In this document: one piece after another, positions 22,704 to 34,700 of the stretch
Layout: each line of letters opens with the position of its first letter
Numbering within the stretch: the first letter of the stretch is position 1
Assembly (NCBI RefSeq): GCF_028640845.1
Contig: NC_080542.1
Coordinates: 136,640,346 to 136,704,345, forward strand
Origin: Ahaetulla prasina
Lineage: Eukaryota; Chordata; Lepidosauria; Squamata; Colubridae
DNA length: 64,000 bases
Direction of reading: 5' to 3'
Notes under the pieces: generated by a model
What the model was told of the DNA's origin: nothing
The model's input: the letters and a program-made list of their open reading frames with translations, nothing else
Database searches by the model: none
Program-made: the position numbers and the translations under genes

Positions 22704-25700
22704 CTGAAAACAAAGAAATAACAACTTTTTGTTTAACTAGCAGAAGAAAAGAAAGTGAAGAGCTTCACTGGGATCAACTGGTATTTGCTTTCTTCCTTGC
22801 TGTGCAGAATGGATTAAAATCCCTTCTCACTGGATAGGGCCATGACAACTGCTCAGGTTAGACTAACTCCATGTGGATCCTTCTCTCTTGATCCTCATCT
22901 CTTACGCCCTTTACGAAGCGGGTGGGCGACTATCTTTCATACTGAGGAGGACTGGACTAGATCAGTGATTCTCAACCTTGGCGATTTTAATACGTGCGAA
23001 GTTCAACTGCTTGCTGGGGAATTCTTAAAGCCGCCAAGGTTGAGAAACACTGGACTAGAAGATCCTACATTTCTATATTTTACCTCCATATCTGAAGACA
23101 CAATTCCTTGACAGACAGCCCTTTCACTGACTGACTGGGGCCAAATTTTAGATTTATTTATTTATTATTTACATTTTTATACCGCCCTTCTCCGAAGACT
23201 CAGGACAGTGTACAGCAGATAAAACAACAATAATCCAGAAAAATTTTAAAATACAGTACCAAATTTAAAAATCTAATTTAAACGCCGTATGTTAAAAATA
23301 GTTAAATAAGAAAATTACAGAAAGATAAAAACCCCTGTTAAAAGCCCACTAAAAACCAACAATATTTAAAATCAATCAGGCCAGCACCGCTTGGTGAAAA
23401 AAGGTCTTGCGCTCGCACTTAAAATGGGGCAAATCACTGAGATGATGATTGAGACCACTGTCTGGGGCTACCAGATTTACTCCTAAGTGTCTCAAATGTT
23501 ATGTCTGTCTGATTTTCAAAGATCCTCAGCATCTTATTTAAGAGCATTTGATGACCAGCCAGAATCAAGTGAGGAGCAATTACTAATCAAAATGGCCGAC
23601 TGTCACTTCAGACTCGTTGGTGAGAATAATCTGAACCACAGTCTCTTAAAGACTATCCATCTTAAAGTTGCCAAGATTAACACACTCTTTAAGTTGCTAA
23701 GATTGGGAAACATTGTCTAAGCTGCATAATCAAGCAAGAAGAGGAAAAGGTGAAAAATTTCCTTTCTTGCTCCAATTAGGAGAATTACCTGAACCACAGG
23801 CATGGTTCTGGATTAAGGAAACAAGGTTTTCTCTCAGCATTCAGATAAATGCTCCAAAATGAATGGAAAATAGTGCACAAGTGATGGTCCTATCTGCTTG
23901 CCTCTTGCTTTCTGTATACTTGGTTTGAAGCCTGAAAAATAATTGCCTGGCTTTTGTTTGAACTAATTTCTATGGGATAAGGATCTTAAAAAAGCAGGGC
24001 CCCAAACAGCAGCAAGTGAACCAGGAGGTAAAAAACAGCAACTTGGCAGATGGAAGCTCATCCCTTAAGACATCAATGCAAGTTCAAAAGAGGAATCCCA
24101 AAGGTGCTTTTTCATGAAGCAACTGGACTTTCTAGTTGTTGTTTTTTCTTTGAAGACGTTTAGCCTCAGGGTCACCTGAGTAGTGCTCCCGATTCCTGTA
24201 ATCTGTAGGTTTTTTTCTATGGAAATCCACACCATTCAAAGGGTGTTCATCCCAAATTGTATAGCTAAAAAACTGCAGACTACAGGAACCAGGAGCACTA
24301 CTCAGGTGACTCAGAGGACACAGATAAACCTCCAAGTGCTTCAATGAGCCTCTAAAAGGATGCAAATGACCAGCTGTCTGCAAGGAATATAAATCCTTCT
24401 ATTCCCCTTCTATCCTGTCGGAGCTGAAGAAGCTTCTTGGATGAGAAGCAAAATGTCTTCAAAGAAAAAAAAAGGAAGCCCAGTTGTTTTCTGAAAAAGC
24501 ACCTTTGGGACAACCATGACCTGGATGACTGAGAATCTCTACAGACTTCGAAAGAGGAAAGATTGCATTGTGATCTTCTGCCCACCCTGTTGGTCCCAGG
24601 GAACCATATTCCTGTCCTTGCAAATGCAAATTCAGTTTTGCTTCTCATGTTCTCCTGAATGGGGAGCATGGAGAGAGAAAGAAACAAGGTCTGCACACAG
24701 GTGTCATTCTTTGCTATTTTATGCCCTTCATCCATATAAACGAATGCCTGAATGGTATCTATGAAGATTAAAGCCCAGCAGACCTGGTTGTTTTCATTTC
24801 TGCCCAATTTGTACAATTGCAAACCAAAGAACATCCTGTCAACTTACTTATCAGACCAGATTGGCTGTTTGGCTACAGGTGACAAATCATTTTCCAAGAG
24901 ATCCCAAATATAAACTACAGATGTGGCATCCAAAACAAAAAACACAGCTGGCCTGGTTAGAGCCCACTGCAGGGCGATTACTGCCTGCCCCGCTGTGCTA
25001 TTGTTCCATTGCATAAGTGGAAGCTCAGAAGCCATCTGGTGCAATCTAATGCTTCCATCTGAACAGCCCACCTGAAAACATAAAAACACACAAAATTTAA
25101 TTTAAAAAAAACCCCACACAATTATTTCTGATTAATGTATTGTTTTAAGGCAAGGTTTCCCAATTTATTGATTAATGTATTGTTTTAAGGCACGTTTTCC
25201 CAATTTATTGGACCTCTAGTGGTCCAAAAGTATAAGGTAGTCAAAAGCATGGACATCCAATAAAAATGCATGACATTAAATGGCTGATCACTAGAGATAT
25301 CACCAAATTATGCAAGATTTTAGCTTTCTTCATCTGAGGAGAATCTCTTCCTGTGAATTTCAGTGATTATTACTGGATTACTATTGTAAGTGGATTATTA
25401 CTATATTTATTATTTGAGATCCAAGGACACCCATCAGGTAAGGAATGTGTCAGCTTTGGAAGCCATATTAGGCCGGAAGCTTCCATGCTGCCACTTTCTC
25501 ATGTGTGGGAAAGTAGGAGGGGGGATTTAATAGAGGGATTGTCTTTAGACATAATAGCATTTCTTCCTATTGGTCAAGGTCAGGCCGATCCTGCATCTGG
25601 AGAAGGAGGGGTCAGAGTGTTGATGGGATGGTTGGCAATTGGAGCATGTGATCGACTGTGGAATCAGGGGATGGTTTTGGGGGTTTTGATTTACTGAGGG

Positions 25701-28700
25701 AAAACCTGGACCTCTCAGATTCGGGTTTTCCCAGATGTGCCAGTTTACCTATTCTAGTAAATAGAACTTTGAAAGATGCTTGCTTCAGAGTTTTTACTTG
25801 GAGTTGGGGGTTTTCTGGAACACTGACAGAATGTTGAGTGAGCCTTGAAGGCCAAAGACACATTTTACTGCCTGACCCTGGCCTTCAAAAAGTGTCAGCG
25901 ACAAAGCTGTGGCACACAGAAATAAGTCAGCAACTGTTCCTTTTGCGATGCATATTGCAAGAATGCAGACCACATAAATGCTTTCCATACCTCTACTTGC
26001 CACTTATTACGAATGCACACTCACGTTTTCAGTCACTTTGCTACAATTTACTGAGAACCTCTGTGTGCATTGGTTTCTATCACTGTGTTCTGCCAGTTGT
26101 GTGAGAAGCATTCAGCACCCTTGTGTTTCAGGATGAAAAAGAGACCAAGCTACTGTCACAGTGAGTTCAGATTCAGAGGAGGAGACTGGCAATGAACAAC
26201 GAGCTCTAGAGTTACTGGAGCTGTCCAAGCAGGCAGAAGAGGGCAGTCCAGTAACCACTTGGAGACACTGCTGGTCTCCAAAGATAAAGAGGCTGAGCTG
26301 CCACCAACACTCAACACAAGGGCTTGCTCTGTAATGAAGAGAGCAGAGCCAATGCTGTCATGGATGCAAGGTTGCTCATAAGGAAGGAGTCTCGCCCTTC
26401 CAAATGAACAACACCAGGGCTCCTTTTATTTAAGATGAGCAGCAAACTTAAGTCTTTCCATTGATGACAACTGCCTGTTGATCTCTATCCCACACACTTT
26501 TTAACTCCTGACTTGTGAATCTCACAACTTTGACTCTGTAACTGGACCAGCTGATGAAAATTCTACGAAGTTTTGACCTTGAAACTTTGCCTATCCACTC
26601 TGCTGCCCGCTGTTTTGGACTGGAACTCTTTTAAGGCAAACTTATAAAAGTTGGGCAAGGGGAACAATTGTCTCTCCATTACACATGCGTATGTTTTCAC
26701 TTGTTCATTTACTTACTTTGCAAAAGTAATTTATTTATTAAAATGTGCAACTACCTCTACGTGCGCTTGTTTATGTTTGACCTGGGACATGACACTATAC
26801 ACACTTAACTATTTCGATGAGTTGTTCAGGCTGCTTAGTATGGATTTCCCACGGAGGCCTTATGGAAGTAGAGCAGTGTCTCTCAGCGTTAGCAACTTTA
26901 AAATCTGTGGACTCCAAGTCCCAGAGTTCCCCAGCCAATAGGGGGAATTAGGAACTCCAAGAAGAAGAGATTAACATCTGAGCCTAACTTCTAATGTTGC
27001 TCTGTCTGACAATGTGAATAAAGTTTGCAAAGCCTAGTCTGGAACTGTAATGGTTACTGCTCTACAGAAGTTATCCATAGCATGCACAGTTTAAATCTAA
27101 CTTTCAGACCTTCACTGACATGGCACCACCTGAATGATTCCAGTCAAGAATGTAGAACATCCATACCAAAAAGATAGGCTTTCCAAAAGGTGAAAAATCT
27201 ATTGCATTAACTTGGGTTGCTCTTGGTCCCCCCTGCTGGGGTTTGAACCACTTGGGAGGGATTTTCAGCTCGTGCCTTGTGCCATGGCTCACCAAACCCT
27301 GTGAAGTTTTGAAAAGGAAAAAAAAAGAAAAGAAAAGTCATGGCTACCTTTGCTGAAATAGCACAAAGAATAGTTCAGGGGGCATTGTGGGCTTTGTCCA
27401 GATTCTGACAATGCAGCCATTTGTAATAGCAACCCCAGGCTCACAATACCACTCTAAAAACCTACTACACTAAGAAAAGTTGGCAAGAATGAAATTAGAT
27501 TAAGAATATTACTCACAGCATCTGTTCCAACAACAAAATGATTAGGATTTGAAGGCAGAAATTTAATTTTCAGTGTCTGGGGCACTCCCAGAAATGTGTA
27601 ATCTTTTGGAGAAATACTGAATATAAAAGAAACATACATATATTAACAAGTGAAACTGCAACAAATATTGAAGTACAGAGTGAATATCTCAGGTTTATTA
27701 ACCAGCCAATCTAAATCTGGATCTTCCATTAATTCCCCATCTTGTTTCTCTATTTTCCTACTGATTTTATATATAATGATCTTGTTCAGAATGAGGTTAA
27801 TTTTTTAGACAGAGTGGTAAGTGGACATTCCTCTCTGAAAGCATATTGTTATTCCTTCAGCAATATAAAACTTGATCAGAAGGAATTCGGGTAGAAATTA
27901 CCATTTGGACAAACTTTCATGAGTACATATTTATAATAATAATAATAACAGAGTTGGAAGGGTTCTTGGAGGTCTTCTACTCCAACCCCCTGCCCAGGTA
28001 GGAAACTCTACACCATTTCAGACAAATGGCTATCCAACATTTTCTTAAAAATTTCCAGTGTTGGAGCATTTACAACTTCTGCAGGCAAGTTGTTCCACTT
28101 ATTAATTGTTCTGTCAAGAAATTTCTCCTTAGTTCTAGGTTGCTTCTCTCCTTGATTAGTTTCCACTTCTTGTTCTACCCTCAGGTGCTTTGGAGAACAG
28201 CCCGACTCCCTCTTCTTGGGTGGCAACCCCTCAGATATTGGAACACTGCTATCATGTCTCCCCTAGTCTTTCTTTTCATTAAACTAGATATACCGAGTTC
28301 CTGCAACCGTTCTTCATACGTTAGATGTATACCCCACCATCATCAGAGAGGCCCTACTTTCTCCTATTTCTTCCCATAACAACCTTATGAGGTAGTTTGA
28401 GTTTGGAAAGGTTTGTTCCCACCTCGTTCAGGGAGATTCTATTGCTGACAATAAAGCTGAACTTTCTCCAGCGCCATCCAACTACTTCACATTCTAGCAT
28501 CTTTTGATCTTTAAAATGTGTGAACTTCAATTACCAGAATTCCTTTTGTTGGCTGGAGAATTCTGGGAGTTGAAGTCCACATGTTTTAAAGCGGCCAAGG
28601 TTGAGAACCACTGACTCGGTCGATCACGTAGATGATAGTCTATACAGGGGTATCAAATTGGCAGCCCGCAGGCCAGACGCATCATGCACAGGCCATGCTC

Positions 28701-31700
28701 ACCTCAGCTCCACAAAGGCAAAAAAATGTTGTGATACGTCACGTGACGCGATCGAGTTTGACACCCGTGCTCTAATGCTCTAATATGATCAAGCAAACTT
28801 TTTGTTAAGAGAGCATTTGGAACAGGGCTGTGCACCTGAAACACCATTATTCAAACTTTTTTCCACTTTCTGCCCTCCTGATGTGATCTCTACTAAGGAA
28901 CTACTATCGCCTCTTTGGAAATCTGCCAGCAGTGACATATGTGCTTTCAAGGAACAATCCCATTAAGAAGATGTGTTCTACATATTTTACCTGCAATTCA
29001 GCTGAACGGTAGAGCTATGGACCAATTTAATTTTCCCCCCAGGAATTAATCCTGAAAGTAATAAAATACATTGTGATAATTTTAATAGCAACAATTTATT
29101 AGTACTGATGTAATTAAATGACAGCGCAATTTTAAATCCAAGTATGATTTATCAATTTATGTTCGTAAGTTCTGTTCACAAATTTAACTGGGCAGAAAAA
29201 TAAAGATATATTCTTATTCAGTATGGTGCATATGTCTCCTGTTAATTGGCCAATACATCTCCAATCCTTAATGACTACCAGCAATGGTCTTCCACCAGTG
29301 AAATGCCCTTTCAGCCTATGAATAGTTAGTTTCTAAATGAGACTCTCTTGATGTTTTTCAGGGCTTTTGTTTCCCTGTTGAAAGGTCTCCCTGCTTGCAC
29401 TGTGCCTCCAAATCAAATAAATCTTTAGTCCAGTGGTTCCCAACCAGTGTGCCGCGGCACTAAGGGGTGCCGTGAGATCTTTTGAGGGTGCCGGGAACTT
29501 TTGAGCTACGGAGATTTTAAATATCTATTTCCTTATAAGGGTGCCGGGAACTTTTGAAAGGCTTTCCAAGGGTGCCTCAAACAAGAAAAGGTTGTGCCTC
29601 AAACAAGAAAAGGTTGGGAACCACTGCTTTAGTCAGTCATAGACCAACAGATAAAACAAATCAGAATTAACTAAGCTAAAAAACAAAAGTATAACTATTC
29701 TAAAATATCTAAAAAAGATTACAGTTAATACTACAGCATACTATACAACTATAGCACAGTATTTGACTTTGTTTAAGAAAATATACAGATCCAATAAAAA
29801 CATCTTGAGATAAAACATATCTGAAATCACCAAGGTGTTTAGTAAAAAGTGGAAATAATGTGGTTCCTTAGTTCAGATGGCTAAGCCACCAAAACATGAT
29901 GCACAGGATTTTTGTTCTTCAGTTGGTCTGTTAGCAAGCCTGATCTGATTTCAAGCTGGCAGAGTAACTGATTCAAATCAAATCAAACCTTCATTGTCAA
30001 TGCACAACATGTGTACAATGAAATGATAACTGAGGACTACAACCTACCTTAGACTAAATTAGGCTGGCCCCAAACTAAAGACTTGATTTTGGAACCCTAA
30101 GAAAAGACCCATCACTTGTGTGTAATTACAATTAATGCTTAATTCATTTCTCTGAGCTGCTCCATATTTTTGTAGTTGTCAGTGTCTTATTTTTTGATAT
30201 TCTTCACCACCAGAGTCACTTGTTGAGCTTGGCAACTATATAAATTGATTAAATAATTTAAAAATATAACCTGTGTCTCTTTGGCCCTAGTCCAGCACCT
30301 TAATCATGATACCCAATTGCAGTTTTTGAAACTGTGAGGTGTATCTCCCTTGGGAAAATGCAGAAAGAGCCCAGGGGAAATATGAAGAACCATTTAATTG
30401 TACACTGTTACAGTAAATACATGTTTCACAAGTTTCACTGTATTGTGATCATAGTTTATTTGATCCAAAGGAGTTTTTTCAGGAGGCAACTGTACTTTCT
30501 GGTTGTTTTTCTTTTGAAGACGTTTTGTGCGTCATCCAAGAAGCTTCTTCAGCTATGACAGGGTAGTGGGGAATCTTCTTAGCTTCAGAGCTGAAGAAGC
30601 TTCTTGTATGAGAAGCGAAACATCTTCAAAAGAAAAAAAAAAGTCCAGTTGCTTCCTGAAAAAGCACCTTTGAGACAACCATGACTTGGATGGTAAGAAT
30701 CTCTACAGATGGTTTATTTGAGTTCATTTTGGTGTTTGGATTCTTAGGGAGGTGGATATGTTAACATTACACTAGAGAGAGGTATAAATTGCAAAAAGTT
30801 CAGGAAATCTTGCCCAATTGGCTCTCTTTAATTAAATTTACTTACCTAAATCATTTTGTGAGCCAGACAAATCTCCTTTTTGAAGCTCAACAACCACCTA
30901 GGAAATGTCAAAAATTAGCTTCAAAGAAGAGAAAGCGAAACAAATGTCTGGTAGACAGAGATAGTCCTCAAGTTACAACCGTAATTGAGCCTGCTCATCA
31001 TAGTCATAACTCATAAAATCATCATGTGATGACCTGATTTTAAAGCGTTTTTTGCAGTGGTCATTAAATTAATGTTGCAGTTCTTAAGTGAATAACAGAA
31101 TTTGAAGGGACCTTGGAGGTCTTCTAGTCCAACCCACTGCCTAGAATGTTGTGGTTGTTAAGTAAACTAGTGCTTCATTATGGGTGCAGTTTTGCAGAAA
31201 AGTGGAAGTAAATGCCTTTTTTTTTTTGCAAAACCATTGGAAAACACAATCATGTGACCACAGGACACTGCAAGCTGTCATAAATACAGCCTGGTTTCCA
31301 AGCACTTGAAATATGTAACATTACTGGGGTGGTGGTGGGAAAAGTGAAAACTTCAAATCCAGACTGTACATACCCCCCCCCAGGTAAGATTGTTGGAACT
31401 TTGAACAGCATAAAGCAACCAGTCATATGTAGTTCTAGTATAGTTAGAAGTATTCCAATAAAACTGATGTTAAGAAATATACAGTACATGTACTGTTGGC
31501 TGTAATGACGCAACGGAAAAAGGCTCAACTTTTTAAAACACTTGGGAATAAATCTGTTCAAATAGCAGAAGCATGACGCTAGCAATGACAAGACAGCAAG
31601 GCAGGCATAAGACAGTGCATAAGCTTTTGCTTATAAATTAAGATTCAGAAACACAGCAATTAAGAACCATATTCATGACATTTAAGAGCATGCTTTCAAT

Positions 31701-34700
31701 TACAATGGATGCCTTAACTGGCTGGAAAAGAAAACAACTTGTCCCAAATGAAAAACCAAATTTATAGGGATAATCTGGAAAGCTGTCTTTAAAATGAGCA
31801 AAGGGGATCAGGTTGCAGGAAAATGTGACTTGCCCTGCAACAAAAACCCTGCCTGAATATTATGATGCATTAACTCAGGATTGGTCATGCTGGAGATCCT
31901 ATTAGAATGCTGGCTGGTGGGGACCAGAAAATTTGCCCTTTTTTTATTGCATTTTCTGCTCAGTGGAAGATCCTTCTTTTGGATATTAGAATTGCCCCAA
32001 TCCTGTTGGACTCTTGTAAGTCTTTAAAAGCCTGGCTGTGTTACTGAGCCTGGGATGCTGAATGCATTAAGGGCCTTGGTTCCTGGCTTTACTGTTAACT
32101 GGCTAAATATCTCGGCTGTTGTGTAAATTTATTTGGATACCTTTTTTTATTGTTTTCAAAATGCTTTATTCTTTTGTTTGTTTTTATACCTTTGAACCAT
32201 TCAGGATCAATGGTTGAGATGGGAGGCTATAGAAATTGAATGAATGAATATAAATAAATAAATAAATAAATATCTCAATTTACCCATAAACTGAGAGTCC
32301 CATTTTCATCCATGGAAGCAATCTGAAATGAAAGTCCAAGCATTTCTGTTGGGAAAAAGAGTATATAAATAAACATATTTACAGAAATTCAAAGATAAAC
32401 TTTTAAAACTTTCTACCTATATCTAACCTCCAAAAATTAGGGACATTTCTGCACAGCAGTTAATACTCTGTCAGAATATTCACCACTGGAAAGACAGGGT
32501 AACAAGGTTAGCCAATTGTGAGCTGAGACAGACTGGAGCCAGGACGTGTCTTAGTCTGCAGCTTCTGATTCTGTGCAGAGAATTGAAACTGAAACCATTC
32601 AGAGTGAGTGTGTGTTAAGCTCTGAGCTGTGTCTGGGAACTTGTCTGCTGATCTGAGCTGAAATGAAACTGAATCTGCTGTTGGTATTGTAAATTTACTT
32701 CATGTATTATTGTGAATATAAAGAAGTTAATGAATCAGTTATCTGTGTGTGCTTTTTGTAAGAAACTCTTGACATACTCCCCAATTTCTCTAAAACATTT
32801 TAAAGCCAGAAGTGCCTCTTGCACAGCATACTCTTGTTGATCCAAAACCACTAGGAAGAGGTCAGGAATAATAGCATGAGCCAGTCCTGCAGAAAAAGGT
32901 CAATCACATGCTGCCATCCCCTACCAATATTACCAAGAAAGGCTTCCTGCATTTTTTTTTTTTTGTTTACATTTATATCCCGCCCTTCTCCGAAGACTCA
33001 GGGCGGCTTACAGTGTATAAATATATATATATATACAGTGTATATTTGGTCATTTTCTTCCAAATCTGAACCACTGAGTGAGGAAGAAGCTATCTGGTCA
33101 TAGAAACAGATTTTATCCTCCCTATAAATTCCAGCTGAAAGTAGCTGCAACGGCTCTGACTTGAGTCTGATTCAGTCCTTTTTACTAACAGCTGCAGCAG
33201 GACTGCAGTCGGAAGATTCTTTATGGAAGAATGGATAATGAAGAGAAGGAGCTTTTACAGAGATTGTTACACTGTTGAGCAACTGACTGGAAGGATTAAG
33301 AGTGTATTGGCTGATAAGGGCTGCTTATATAAGAGGAAAATTAAGCCCTCCACGGGAATTTGTAACTGACTAGAAGGATTAAGATCCAGTGGCTGATAAG
33401 GTCCCTGAGAAATGTATCAGAGGGCAGGGAGTCCTGAATCAGTTCCAGTGAACAAATCGCTTCAAAAGCTCCACTAAACTGCAATGCTCTATTATATGTA
33501 AGTGGGTCATTTGGGATTTCTGGGGTGGTGCACTACATCAAAGTACAGGTGGACTTTGAATTTTGCCTGTAACAGAGCCTGCCCCTTGCGATTGTAAGTT
33601 GCAAAGTGGAAAACCAAACCGATTTTCTGACTTCTTGTGGCAGTTTTTAAGTGGACCACTATGGTTGTTACATGAATTCATGGTCCTTAAACTAACCTAT
33701 TTGCTATGAGGCTTTTTTTGTCAAAAATTGGAAGTAAATGCCCGTTTTCATAAAAATAAATGTAAATCATGGTCGTGCAACCACAGGATGCTGCAAACAG
33801 CTGAAAAGGCAGATCGGTTGCCAAGCACTCAAAATGCAGCCATATGACTGTGGGAGGGGTTGGTTGTCAGAACTTTGGAACTGGATCAAAAGGTATTTTT
33901 TGGGTGGTCCATCATGACTTTAAACAGTCACTAACATGATGCTGTGAAACATGGAAACATGAAATAGTTCCAAACTGGTGCGGAGTCCTGAGGTGTAAAT
34001 GCCCTTGCTTTCCTAAAGTCATGCAAGTAGGACATGCAACAATACTCATCATATATTAGATTGTTAAATATATATGACACCTTTCCTAATTAAGTATCCT
34101 CAAGCCAAAGCAATTGCACATATCATAAGATATCATGCCATAAAACATCAGACATCAAACTGCAGCAACAAAAACCCATTTTATTCATCTGCCCTTTCTT
34201 CAAGAATTCAAGGCCTTTTTCCATCAGGGTAATTGAATTTGGATTGAAAATCCAGTCTGGAGACTTGGATTTCTGGATGATTCAGAACGGAGCAACTAAT
34301 TTTTTGAAAGAATATGAGCTGATCGGTATCCAGAACTTTACATACCTTCCTGAACAGAGAGATAGGAGAACCCACAGTTCTGCTCCTTGAAGACAGAGGT
34401 GGAAACAGGTTCAATGGTCAATACAGTACAAGTATGATTTATTGAGGTAAATACTCCATCTGCGTTTAAGGAAGAAGCAAAGGTACAATAAAATAGTTAT
34501 TAACTAAGTTTACCCCCTCGGTCCCAAGCTCAGTAATTTTCAATATTACGCCAAACTGTGGTATTCCTGTGTCATTATGGCAGGGCAGGATTTGTGTGTC
34601 TGTATGTTACAATTAATTGGGCTATTGCATTCAGCCCTTTTGGTGGGATGTGCCCAAAAGACAATTTTGAAGGATTCTTATTCTAAGCAACAGTCATTGG

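Noticed and set aside
26154..26794. Endogenous retrovirus with genes
   Set aside because: Only LTR-like ends are visible; no gag, pol or env residues in any frame and no clean duplication, so it is listed only as a candidate LTR.
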